Positions 51,367 to 59,583 of a stretch of 64,000 bases of DNA are shown here, piece after piece. Both the position numbers and the translations under genes were made by a program. The notes under the pieces are model-generated. The model worked only from the letters and a program-made list of their open reading frames with translations, searched no databases and was not told the DNA's origin. The stretch lies in contig JAWXCP010000234.1 of the NCBI GenBank assembly GCA_034408685.1, forward strand, positions 5,169-69,168. The letters are read 5' to 3'. Positions within the stretch are counted from its first letter, which is position 1. Every line of letters begins with the position of its first letter. This stretch comes from JANXVY01 sp034408685. GTDB lineage: Bacteria; Pseudomonadota; Alphaproteobacteria; Rhizobiales; Hyphomicrobiaceae.

Positions 51367-52083
51367 TCACGCGAGCGCCTCGCCGTCGGCAATGGCCTTC
51401 AGTGCGGCAATATCGACTAATCGCAGGCTGGTACATTGATCGATCTCAATCAGACCAGCCGACTTGAGCTTGCTGAACGTCCGGCTGACGGTCTCGATCG
51501 TCAGTCCGAGGTAGTCGGCAATGTCACCGCGCGACATGGGCAGATCGATTGTCTGCGGGTCGCGATCGTGGATCCGGTTGCGCCGCGACATGCTGAGGAG
51601 GAACGTCACAACACGCTCGGTCGCGCTGTGCCGAGCGACACTCACCAAGTGAGCCCGGGTCGACGAAAGCTCCTCGGCGATCGCCTCGTAGATGCGGATT
51701 GCCATCTCTGGCTCGCGCTCGGCCAAGCGGCGCAGCGCCGTCTGGGGCAGACACCGGACGCGCGTCGGGATCAGCGCTTGCGCGTTATAGACTTCGACGG
51801 GGCCTGCATCGAGGTTGACGATATCGCCACCGAACGCGAAGTCGATGACGTGCCTGCGGCCATCGGGCAACACGGTGTAGAGGCAGACCGCGCCGGTCTC
51901 GACCTGATAAACGTGGGATTTCTGGTCGCCTTCGACAAATACGTGGTCCTTAGCTTCGATGCCTTTCAACTGCGACCGCCGGATATGGCTCGTCAGGGTC
52001 GTCCGGGTCATCAAGTCGGAGTTCCGCCATGCGATTCCGTTTGCTTTACCGTCGGGCGTGTGTTCGGCCGAAAATGCCAGCAT
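51367..52083 (-). CDS. fixK: Crp/Fnr-family regulator, FixK-like
   Basis: The 238-residue regulator has a cyclic-nucleotide-binding-like N-terminal domain (VFVEGDQKSHVYQVETGAVCLYTVLPDGRRHVIDFAFGGDIV) and a winged-helix C-terminus with MSRGDIADYLGLTIETVSRTFSKLKSAGLI. The recognition helix has the ExxSR pattern that reads TTGAT boxes. The N-terminal cysteine cluster that binds Fe-S in FNR is absent, as in FixK. The ATG at 52083 has GAGGA six bases upstream. Several TTGAT-N4-ATCAA boxes are within the window. Confidence 0.85.
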   Translation of the reverse strand: MLAFSAEHTPDGKANGIAWRNSDLMTRTTLTSHIRRSQLKGIEAKDHVFVEGDQKSHVYQVETGAVCLYTVLPDGRRHVIDFAFGGDIVNLDAGPVEVYNAQALIPTRVRCLPQTALRRLAEREPEMAIRIYEAIAEELSSTRAHLVSVARHSATERVVTFLLSMSRRNRIHDRDPQTIDLPMSRGDIADYLGLTIETVSRTFSKLKSAGLIEIDQCTSLRLVDIAALKAIADGEALA

Positions 52084-52098
52084 GGTGGTCCTCACGGG

Positions 52099-52112
52099 TT
52101 GATCGTGATCCG
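52099..52112. promoter_or_regulatory. FNR/FixK-like box between fixK and the response regulator
   Basis: TTGATCGTGATCCG matches TTGAT-N4-ATCAA except for the last two bases. It is only 15 bp before the FixK-like start, so it would suit autorepression; alternatively it may serve the divergent regulator. Confidence 0.3.
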
Positions 52113-52242
52113 GGGGTTCCGGCGATGACCAGAGCTAAACCAAGCTCGCGTTGCAGCATTTTGCCGGCTGTGTCGCGGAACGTGACGAAATGTGCCGATG
52201 TCGTGGTTCACCTATGCCACGGACCAAACCGCAGGCGGCCAG

Positions 52243-52986
52243 ATGTCTAATCCGACCCTACTCGTCGTCGACGATGATGTGCAGATCCGGACCTTGCTGC
52301 GGAACCGGTTCGAACGCGATGGTTTTGCCGTCGAGGAAGCGGCGTGCGCGCAGGAGTTATGGGAAAAACTCAGCCGCACGCACGTTAGTCTGATCACACT
52401 CGATTTGACGCTTGGACGCGAGGACGGGCTTGCGTTGGCGCGCGAGATCCGGGCGCGCAACAACATCCCGATCATCATGATCTCGGCTAAGGACGAGGAG
52501 ATCGACCGGGTTGTCGGTCTCGAACTCGGGGCGGACGACTACATCACCAAGCCGTGCAGCCCGCGTGAGGTCGTAGCGCGCGTGCGCGCTGTGCTGCGGC
52601 GCTACGAGGCGATGGCTCCGGCGCGCGTCGAGGCTGCACCAGTCGTGGCTGCCGTCGTGGCGGGTGGGGAACGGTTGACGTTCGAGGGCTTCGTCCTTGA
52701 CCTTGCGAGCCGCGAATTTACCAATGCGGCTGGCGACATCGTCGATCTGACGACGACGGATTTCAATCTGCTCGAGTTGTTGTTGCGGCATCCCCGGCGG
52801 GTGATGAGCCGGGACGAGATCATGACGGCGCTCAAAGGCCATGACTGGAGCGCCTACGATCGGTCGGTGGATTCTGCCGTTGCCCGTCTCAGGCGCAAGA
52901 TCGAGCCTGACGCCGACCAGCCACGCCACATCAAGACGGTGCGTAACGTCGGCTACGTTTTTTCGACCGACGTGCGAAAGGTCTGA
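52243..52986 (+). CDS. OmpR-family response regulator
   Basis: The 247-residue protein has a receiver domain with the acidic pair DDD at 10-12, phospho-acceptor Asp54 in LITLDLTLG, Lys near 104 in DDYITKPCSPREVVARV, and an OmpR/PhoB winged helix (LTTTDFNLLELLLRHPRRVMSRDEIMTALKGHDWSAYDRSVDSAVARLRRKIEPDADQPRHIKTVRNVGYVF). The start ATG at 52243 removes an unsupported 17-residue extension. It converges on the hybrid kinase gene and may be its partner. Confidence 0.93.
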   Translation: MSNPTLLVVDDDVQIRTLLRNRFERDGFAVEEAACAQELWEKLSRTHVSLITLDLTLGREDGLALAREIRARNNIPIIMISAKDEEIDRVVGLELGADDYITKPCSPREVVARVRAVLRRYEAMAPARVEAAPVVAAVVAGGERLTFEGFVLDLASREFTNAAGDIVDLTTTDFNLLELLLRHPRRVMSRDEIMTALKGHDWSAYDRSVDSAVARLRRKIEPDADQPRHIKTVRNVGYVFSTDVRKV

Positions 52987-53011
52987 GCGCTTTGGGCGAG
53001 GTCGGCTCGAA

Positions 53012-55357
53012 TTACGGCCGATCGAGGATCTCGCGGATCGCGCGGGCGAGTTCGCCGATGTCGTAGGGTTTGCGCAAGATGCGCTGGTCGGCGAGCACCG
53101 ACTCGTTGCCGCGCGCCATATCCTCGGCAAACCCCGATGTCAGCAGAACGCGTTGCAGCGGCCGACTTGCGCCGAGTTCACGCGCGAGGTCGAACCCCGA
53201 CATGCCGCCTGGCATCACGACGTCACTGAACACGAGATCGGCATTCAGACCAGCGGAGAGGATGGTCAGGGCTTCCGGGCCACTGGCAGCGGCGTGGACC
53301 CGGTAGCCCAGGCGCTTCAATCGCTCGACCGTCAATGAGCGCACTTGCGGGTTGTCTTCGACGACCAGAATTGTCTCGTTTCGAGCCGCCGACAGAGCTT
53401 TTACCGTTTTGCTGTCTGCCCCTTGGTCGGAGGCATCGGCCAAACGGGGCAGATAGAGGTTGAACGTGGTGCCGAGCCCCAATTCGCTATAGACGGTAAT
53501 ATGACCGTCCGATTGCTTGACGAAGCCGAAAATTGTCGCAAGGCCGAGCCCTGTGCCTTTGCCCGGCTCCTTGGTGGTGAAGAACGGCTCGAACACGCGG
53601 GCGGCGATGTCGGGTGACATTCCGGTCCCCGTATCGGAGACGGACAAGCGGACGTAGGGGCCAGGCGTCAGCGTTTTGTCGACGGCGACCTCATCTTCGC
53701 TGATCGTTGCGTTCATCGTCTCGATGCGCAAATTTCCCCCGCCCGGCATCGCGTCGCGCGCATTCAGTGCAAGGTTTAAAACCGCATTCTCGACCTCGCC
53801 AGGGTCGACGCGCGTGGCACCGAGATCGTGCGCCAGGACCGTCGTCAGTTTGATCGCCTCGCCGATCGTGCGCCGCAGTAATTCGCTCATTGCGAGGACT
53901 TGATCGTTGAGGTTGACGGTCTGGGCTTCGAGTTTGCGCCGCCGCGCAAACATTAAGAGGCGCTGGTTCAGACGGGCGCCGATCTTTGACGCCTCTTGGG
54001 CTTCCCGCACATACTTCAGCGCGGGGTGATCGCCGAGGTCGTCCTCGATCAGTTCGAGGTTGCCAGCGATCACGGTCAGCAAGTTGTTGCTGTCGTGGGC
54101 GATGCCGCCGGTCAATTGGCCTAACGCCTCGAGGCGTTGTGACCGGATGGCCTTTTCACGGCGCGTTAGTTCGTCGGACAGGTCGCGGATCAGGCCAACG
54201 TGGCTGACAATGCGGCCGTCTTTGGTTGCGACCGGACGCCCTTGAACCATGGCTGGAAACGTCGACCCATCCGTGCGGCGACAGTTGACCAACACCATGG
54301 CTTTGGCGCCTTTTTCATCGCTGGTCGTCCAGGCATTGACGACGGCGCTATAGTCTTTGGCTGTTGCAAAAAGCGATTGAAGCTTGACCGAAACAATGTT
54401 GGCGCGATCAAAGCCGAACAATTTAGGAAAGGCAGCGTTTGCCATGCGAAATTGCAGTTTATCATCTGTGGTGACGATGGCGTCAGGGACGGCGTCGAGT
54501 ACGGCCAGAAGTTCGGCCGTGCGTTCTGCCACCCGGCGTTCGAGCCCGGCTTCGAGTATTTTCTTTTCGGTGATGTCGCGGACCGCGCCGATCGTGCGCT
54601 GGGGCTGGCCACCACTGGCAAAATGGGTGCGAGCGTTGGTGCTGATCCAACGGGTGCTGCCGTCGGGCCAGATGATCCGGTGATCGACTTCGAACGCTCC
54701 GTCACGGTCAGCGGTCAGAGCACCGGCAATCACAGCCTCGACCTTTGAGCGGTCATCGGGATGCACGTGGCCCAAATAGGCAGCGGGGGTGGCGACCTCA
54801 TCATCGCTGATGCCGAACAATTCGCGGTAGATCGGTGACCAGTAAGACGTGCCAATGTCGTGATCGTGCTCGAACAGGCCGATCCGGCCTTGTTCGACCG
54901 CAAGGCGAATGCGCTCTTCGCTGCGCTTGAGTGAAGCCTCGAACACTTTGCGCTGAGAAACGTCGCGCAGGATGACCGTATAGGTCGGTTTTGTGCCCAC
55001 GGTGAGCCGCGAGATCGAGGCCTCAGCCGGGAACTCTTCCCCCGATTTGCGGCGGCCGAGAATCTCCTGGCGCTCACCCATTTGCCTGGACGTCACGCCC
55101 GACGCGCCAAAACGGCGCAGATGGTCGGCGTGCGATGCTCTGAAGCGCTCTGGCAACAGCATATCCAGCTGCCGACCCATGGCCTCTGCGGCGTCATAGC
55201 CAAAGATCCGTTCGGCGCCAGCGTTGAACAACGCGATGTTCTGGCTTTCGTCGATGGAAATGATCGCATCGGCCGCAATCGCCAGAATGCTGGCGAGCTG
55301 AAGGCTCTCGAGCTGTAAACGAGCGTGGTCTTCCGGGTCAGAATTTATCACGGTCAC
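53012..55357 (-). CDS. PAS-domain hybrid histidine kinase
   Basis: The 781-residue kinase is soluble, with three PAS domains (about residues 20-135, 145-270 and 285-395), a HisKA domain with His421 in GQLTGGIAHDSNN, a HATPase domain (N-box near 530, DTGTGM 575-580, GKGTGLGL 599-606) and a C-terminal receiver with Asp712 in VFSDVVMPGGM. In the first PAS, RASHADHLRRF (His76) has the same layout as the FixL heme-His region, though the pattern is common in other PAS proteins too. It faces the response regulator gene tail to tail. Confidence 0.92.
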   Translation of the reverse strand: MTVINSDPEDHARLQLESLQLASILAIAADAIISIDESQNIALFNAGAERIFGYDAAEAMGRQLDMLLPERFRASHADHLRRFGASGVTSRQMGERQEILGRRKSGEEFPAEASISRLTVGTKPTYTVILRDVSQRKVFEASLKRSEERIRLAVEQGRIGLFEHDHDIGTSYWSPIYRELFGISDDEVATPAAYLGHVHPDDRSKVEAVIAGALTADRDGAFEVDHRIIWPDGSTRWISTNARTHFASGGQPQRTIGAVRDITEKKILEAGLERRVAERTAELLAVLDAVPDAIVTTDDKLQFRMANAAFPKLFGFDRANIVSVKLQSLFATAKDYSAVVNAWTTSDEKGAKAMVLVNCRRTDGSTFPAMVQGRPVATKDGRIVSHVGLIRDLSDELTRREKAIRSQRLEALGQLTGGIAHDSNNLLTVIAGNLELIEDDLGDHPALKYVREAQEASKIGARLNQRLLMFARRRKLEAQTVNLNDQVLAMSELLRRTIGEAIKLTTVLAHDLGATRVDPGEVENAVLNLALNARDAMPGGGNLRIETMNATISEDEVAVDKTLTPGPYVRLSVSDTGTGMSPDIAARVFEPFFTTKEPGKGTGLGLATIFGFVKQSDGHITVYSELGLGTTFNLYLPRLADASDQGADSKTVKALSAARNETILVVEDNPQVRSLTVERLKRLGYRVHAAASGPEALTILSAGLNADLVFSDVVMPGGMSGFDLARELGASRPLQRVLLTSGFAEDMARGNESVLADQRILRKPYDIGELARAIREILDRP

Positions 55358-55474
55358 AGATCAGGTGCGCCTGGTTGCCGACTTTCGTGCGAAACGGGAT
55401 ACCGTAACGCGAATACACCGGAATGTGAAAAATACGGGTCGAGACGGCTCTGCCCAACACCTGGAACTTCGCCC

Positions 55475-55900
55475 ATGTCGCAGACGGCTTTGTTCTGGCC
55501 AGCGTTCGCGCAGGTCATATTGACCCTCGTTGTGATGGTCGCGATGGGGCGGGCGAGGGTCCGCTCGGTCGCGCGCCGCAAGCAGGCCATCGATGATGTT
55601 GCGTTGAATCGCACTGAAGACTGGGACGACGAAGCGACCAAAGCTGCCAACAATTACAAGAACCAGTTCGAGATGCCGGTGCTGTTTTTCGCCGCCATCG
55701 CCGTTGGCCTGTCTTTGAAGCTGGCGGACCCGGTCATCTTAGGGCTCGCGTGGATATTCGTGGCCGCGCGAGTCGCGCATGCGGTGGTGCACCTGACGTT
55801 CAACAAGATCATGGTGCGCGGGTCGATCTGGCTAGTATCCGTCGCGGCTATTCTTGCACTGTGGGTCGTGATGGCAATTCGCGTTGGCAGCTCTGGCTGA
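55475..55900 (+). CDS. MAPEG-family membrane protein
   Basis: The 141-residue protein has four membrane helices and the MAPEG hallmark NNYKNQFEMPVLFFAAIAVGL, followed by RVAHAVVHLTFNKIMVRGSIW. Family members are glutathione-dependent or eicosanoid-type enzymes in eukaryotes; bacterial members are mostly uncharacterised. ATG at 55475 follows the probable start of the first helix. Confidence 0.85.
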   Translation: MSQTALFWPAFAQVILTLVVMVAMGRARVRSVARRKQAIDDVALNRTEDWDDEATKAANNYKNQFEMPVLFFAAIAVGLSLKLADPVILGLAWIFVAARVAHAVVHLTFNKIMVRGSIWLVSVAAILALWVVMAIRVGSSG

Positions 55901-55930
55901 GCTATGCAGCGGGCGCCATTGCGGGCGGCG

Positions 55931-56791
55931 TTACTGGCCCATGGGTCCGGCGTGGCCGTTGGCGCGCCGCGTTTCGCAATGGTCGGTGTCGGAGCACACG
56001 AACATCCGCCCGCCGCGATCGTCCATCAGCACCTCGTCGAGGTAGACACCCGACGCGTCGCACAATCCGCAATTGTGCGTGAAGACCGTCCGTTCGAACG
56101 GATGGTCCTCGAAGTCGAGACTGACAACCTTCGTGTGCGGCGGGATGGCGTAGATGCGCTTTTCTCGGCCGGCACCAAATAATTGAAGGGCCGGGCAATC
56201 GTTCATCTTCGGGTTGTCGAACTTTGGCGTCGGGGACGGGTCTGTGACGTAACGGTCATCGACCATGACGGGGTATGCATAGGTCGTCGCGATATGCCCG
56301 TGCCGGGCGATGTCCTCATACAACTTAACGTGCATCAAGCCGTAGTCGGCCAGCGCGTGAAGCGTCCGCGTCTCGCTTTCGCGCGGCTCGAGGAACCGCA
56401 GCGGTTCGGGGATCGGCACTTGGTAGACGAGGATTTGGCCAGCTTTCAGCGGCTGTTCTGGAATGCGGTGGCGGGTTTGAATGATCGTTGCGTCGGTCGT
56501 GCGGGTGGTTGTCGCGACGCCCGCCGTCTTGGCGAAGAACGCACGGATCGAGACGGCGTTGGTCGTGTCGTCGGCGCCCTGGTCGATGACCTTCAGCACG
56601 TCGTCGCGGCCGAGGATCGCCGCGGTCACCTGGATGCCGCCAGTGCCCCAGCCAAACGGCATCGGCATTTCGCGGCTGGCGAACGGCACTTGATAGCCGG
56701 GGATGGCGACCGCCTTGAGGATCGCACGGCGGATCATCCGCTTGGTCTGCTCATCAAGGTAGGCGAAATTATAGGCCGGGATCGCGGTCAT
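55931..56791 (-). CDS. phnJ: C-P lyase radical SAM subunit PhnJ
   Basis: PhnJ is the radical SAM enzyme that cuts the carbon-phosphorus bond of 5-phosphoribosyl-1-phosphonate. The 286 residues contain GYQVPFASREMPMPFGWGTGGIQVTAA near the N-terminus and HNCGLCDASGVYLDEVLMDDRGGRMFVCSDTDHC at the C-terminus; Cys241, Cys244, Cys266 and Cys272 sit at exactly the positions used in E. coli PhnJ. It is the fourth gene of phnGHIJ but is separated from phnI by 341 bp, not overlapping as usual. phnK and phnL do not follow. Confidence 0.96.
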   Translation of the reverse strand: MTAIPAYNFAYLDEQTKRMIRRAILKAVAIPGYQVPFASREMPMPFGWGTGGIQVTAAILGRDDVLKVIDQGADDTTNAVSIRAFFAKTAGVATTTRTTDATIIQTRHRIPEQPLKAGQILVYQVPIPEPLRFLEPRESETRTLHALADYGLMHVKLYEDIARHGHIATTYAYPVMVDDRYVTDPSPTPKFDNPKMNDCPALQLFGAGREKRIYAIPPHTKVVSLDFEDHPFERTVFTHNCGLCDASGVYLDEVLMDDRGGRMFVCSDTDHCETRRANGHAGPMGQ

Positions 56792-56795
56792 GGCA

Positions 56796-56846
56796 GGGGC
56801 TCGTTACAGGGCTCGTTGTTGGGGCTCGTTATTGGGGCTCGTTGCG
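56796..56846. repeat. GGGGCTCGTT repeats before phnJ
   Basis: GGCTCGTT occurs four times with a period of 12-13 bp, just upstream of the phnJ start codon on the minus strand. It contains no conserved gene and may affect phnJ leader folding. Confidence 0.75.
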
Positions 56847-56931
56847 GGCAAATTTCATAAGTTGTTTGCCGAGTTCTTCTCGAGCGGGTCGCGCAAACCA
56901 AGCTTTAAGCGGTCGGCGGTATCAGGCTCCC

Positions 56932-57120
56932 ATGACAGAACCAATGTTATGCCATTTCTTCTCCGTTGCGTGTGAAACCGGCCTGTCGAACAGCCTTGTC
57001 GACCAACTGACGCTGCTTGGTATTGCGTTTTGCTTGTGGGCCGCGTTGGGTTTTCCAGCTGGCGACGGCAGCAGTTCAAGCTGCGATAGCGACGGTGGCG
57101 GGGGCTGCGACGGCGACTGA
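56932..57120 (+). CDS. Candidate small membrane protein with a Cys/Gly tail
   Basis: Inside the 341-bp phnI-phnJ spacer, on the opposite strand, a 62-residue frame encodes MTEPMLCHFFSVACETGLSNSLVDQLTLLGIAFCLWAALGFPAGDG followed by SSSSCDSDGGGGCDGD. The hydrophobic helix and Cys/Gly/Asp-rich end look non-random, but there is no good ribosome-binding site and no known family. It may be a real small protein or chance. Confidence 0.33.
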   Translation: MTEPMLCHFFSVACETGLSNSLVDQLTLLGIAFCLWAALGFPAGDGSSSSCDSDGGGGCDGD

Positions 57121-57132
57121 TGGTCGAGGCCG

Positions 57133-58329
57133 CTATTCAGCCGCCAGTTTGCTGCCACGAGCCAAATCCGTGTCGCTGTCGACTGCGCAGCCGCTCGTTG
57201 CCGCCAGACGCGCCGCATGCTCGGTCCGCAGTTTCCGGATAAGCGACAGTTCGGCCTGGAAATCCACATAGTGCGGCAGTTTCAAGTGCTCGACGAACCC
57301 CGTCGCCTGGACGTTGTCTGAGTGCGACAACACGAATTCCTGATCTTGCGCCGGTGCGACGACCTCTTCGCCGAGTTCGTCGGCACGAAGCGCGCGGTCC
57401 ACGAGGGCCATCGACATCGCCTTGCGCTCGCACGCGCCGAACGCGAGGCCGTAACCGCGGGTGAACTGCGGACCCTCGGTGGCCGAGCCTTTGAACTGGT
57501 TGACCATCTCGCATTCGGTGACGGTGATTTCGCCGAGGACGACGGGGAAACCCAACTCCTCGGGAATGAACGATAGCTCGACCTCGCCACGGCGGATTTC
57601 GCCAGCGAACGGGTGGTTGCGGCCGTATCCGCGCTGGGTCGAATAGCCGAGTGCAAGCAGGAAGCCTTCATCGCCACGGGCGAGCGCCTGCAAGCGCAAA
57701 TCGCGCGGCGCTGGAAACCCCATGGCTTCGCGGGTGAGGTCGGCCGGGGGCGCGTCGGTGTCGGATGGCAGCGGTTCGATCAGCCCTTCGGCGCGCAGCA
57801 TCGACGCGACACGGGGAACGTTCGGCGTCGCGTGATCGGCTGGTTTGGGCGGATTTCCCAATCCCTGCTGCTGAGTTGGCGTGCTTGGTTGCGCGTTTGT
57901 GGCGCTTGTCGGGGGCGGATGCTGATCGGCCAGCGCCGGGTCGAGCAAGCGGTGGGTGTAGTCGAACGTGTCGCCAAGTACCTGACCGCCGGGAACATCC
58001 TTGAACGTCGCCGAAATGCGACGCCGGATGGTCATCGCCGCCGTATCGATCGGCACGCTCGAGCCAAACCTGGGCAGCGTGGTGCGGAAGGCCCGGACAA
58101 GGAAGATCGCCTCGATCAGGTCGCCGCGTGCCTGCTTGATCGCGAGTGCTGCGATGTCGCGATCATAGAGCGAGCCTTCGCCCATCACGCGGTCGACGGC
58201 ACCCGACAATTGCTCGCGGATCTGGTCGACCGACATTTCGGGCACGGCTGGATCGCCACGCCGTTCGCGGGCCAGCAGTTCGTGCGCGGCCTTGATGGCG
58301 GCCTCGCCGCCTTTGACTGCGACGTACAT
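57133..58329 (-). CDS. phnI: C-P lyase core subunit PhnI
   Basis: The 398-residue protein opens MYVAVKGGEAAIKAAHELLARERRGD, the PhnI signature. It catalyses attachment of ribose triphosphate to phosphonate within the PhnGHIJ core. Other PhnI blocks seen are GYGRNHPFAGEIRRGEVELSF and ECEMVNQFKGSATEGPQFTRGYGLAFGACERKAMSMALVDRAL. An Ala/Pro-rich linker spans residues 133-165. It begins one base after phnH. Confidence 0.95.
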   Translation of the reverse strand: MYVAVKGGEAAIKAAHELLARERRGDPAVPEMSVDQIREQLSGAVDRVMGEGSLYDRDIAALAIKQARGDLIEAIFLVRAFRTTLPRFGSSVPIDTAAMTIRRRISATFKDVPGGQVLGDTFDYTHRLLDPALADQHPPPTSATNAQPSTPTQQQGLGNPPKPADHATPNVPRVASMLRAEGLIEPLPSDTDAPPADLTREAMGFPAPRDLRLQALARGDEGFLLALGYSTQRGYGRNHPFAGEIRRGEVELSFIPEELGFPVVLGEITVTECEMVNQFKGSATEGPQFTRGYGLAFGACERKAMSMALVDRALRADELGEEVVAPAQDQEFVLSHSDNVQATGFVEHLKLPHYVDFQAELSLIRKLRTEHAARLAATSGCAVDSDTDLARGSKLAAE

Positions 58330-58330
58330 A

Positions 58331-58954
58331 TCAGGCGCCTCCTTGGATGCGGGCCGATCGCGGCAAGGCGGCGATGGTATCGGAGGCGCAGATGATCAGG
58401 TCGACGCCCATCGGGAAACGCGACCGGTTTTGCGTGAGTTGTTGGCGGAGTTGGGATGGCTGCGGCGTAAAGTCGAGCGCGGCCGTCCCGTCGATGCCGG
58501 GGCCGGTCAGGATGAGTGTGGCTTCAGGCTGGCCGTCTCGGTTATTGGCGGCGGTGCTGTCGAGGCAGTCGACGGCGAGGAGGATGGTCGTGCTGCGATC
58601 GGGATAGTCCGGGGTGCCTTGGGCGAAGGCGTCGAGCGACGGCATGGTGAGCGGATCGCAGACAAGGGCGAACGTCGCTGTGTGCGGGTCGGGTGTTATC
58701 TTGGCTGCGGTCGCGAACCGCAGATAGCTGGCGACCTCGGGGCGGGCGGCGAGACCCGGATCGAGCCAAATCGTGGTCTCGTGGTCGGCGAGCGTCAGGA
58801 TCGTGGCTGCCATGGCCTTGGGTAGCGGACATGCGCCGGGTGCGGCAGGTAACGCTACGACGAGGCCGGGGCGTGACATGGCGTCAAGCAGGGCGCGGAA
58901 CACGGCCTGGGGCTCGTGAATGGTATCGCTGAAGCCCGTATGGATCGCGATCAT
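58331..58954 (-). CDS. phnH: C-P lyase core subunit PhnH
   Basis: The 207-residue protein begins GFSDTIHEPQAVFRALLDAMSRPG, diagnostic of PhnH. It forms part of the C-P lyase core with PhnG, PhnI and PhnJ. Length and gene order are standard. It overlaps phnG by ATGA and is followed by phnI. Confidence 0.94.
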   Translation of the reverse strand: MIAIHTGFSDTIHEPQAVFRALLDAMSRPGLVVALPAAPGACPLPKAMAATILTLADHETTIWLDPGLAARPEVASYLRFATAAKITPDPHTATFALVCDPLTMPSLDAFAQGTPDYPDRSTTILLAVDCLDSTAANNRDGQPEATLILTGPGIDGTAALDFTPQPSQLRQQLTQNRSRFPMGVDLIICASDTIAALPRSARIQGGA

Positions 58955-59400
58955 GACGGGCTTTCCCCACGCTCGAGCGTAAAAAAATTGACGCGCGTGG
59001 CGTCCGTATCGGCTTGCTGGCGTGCGCGTTCTTCGGCCAAGCGCTGCGAGACGGGGGTCAAAAATGCCCGTTCGAGCTGTATGACCGCATCGGGCCGTTG
59101 ACCGAGCGCATCGATGATTGCTGACTTGATTGCCTCGTCACTGCTGCGGCCGAGCAGATAAGCGTAGCCGGTCTCGCCGGTCGCAAGTTGCACGACCGCG
59201 CGCGTGACACTAGCTTCACCCGCGTTGAACGGCGCGCCGTCGCCACCCGTGCGGCCTTGCAGCATGACGAGCCCGGTTTCCGGCGCGCGCAATACGACGA
59301 AATCCGGATCGGGATCGAAGGCGGCGATGGCTGCCTCGCGTTCGGATGGGGTTGCAAGCGCTGTCAGACGCATGATCCGTTGGCGGTCGTCGTGTCGCAT
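58951..59400 (-). CDS. phnG: C-P lyase core subunit PhnG
   Basis: The 149-residue protein carries LRAPETGLVMLQGRTGGDGAPFNAGEASVTRAVVQLATGETGYAYLLGRS, typical of PhnG. It is the first gene of phnGHIJ and diverges from phnC with a Pho box in the shared region. Regulator phnF is absent in this window. Confidence 0.94.
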   Translation of the reverse strand: MRHDDRQRIMRLTALATPSEREAAIAAFDPDPDFVVLRAPETGLVMLQGRTGGDGAPFNAGEASVTRAVVQLATGETGYAYLLGRSSDEAIKSAIIDALGQRPDAVIQLERAFLTPVSQRLAEERARQQADTDATRVNFFTLERGESPS

Positions 59401-59524
59401 AGGCTCCGCGTGTGTTGGTTGTCGAGGTTGCCGGGTCGGTTGAATTCACACCACTAACCGGGTGCGATTGAGGGCTTATGACAGGCACGCATGAGGGGCC
59501 AGTGGGTCATCGACACGGTGGAAA

Positions 59525-59542
59525 CTGTCACGCGACTGTCAA
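59525..59542. promoter_or_regulatory. Pho box between phnG and phnC
   Basis: CTGTCAC (59525-59531), GCGA, CTGTCAA (59536-59542): two direct half-sites with the 11-bp period of PhoB boxes. It lies between the divergent phnG and phnC genes, 41 bp before the phnC start. Phosphate-starvation control by PhoB is inferred. Confidence 0.82.
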
Positions 59543-59583
59543 GTACTGCTGCTAGCGGCATGGTGCAATGCGGGAGAACAAGC

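Noticed and set aside
52192..52242. Longer start of the response regulator
   Set aside because: The added residues do not belong to the receiver domain and the ATG at 52243 opens directly with the conserved strand.
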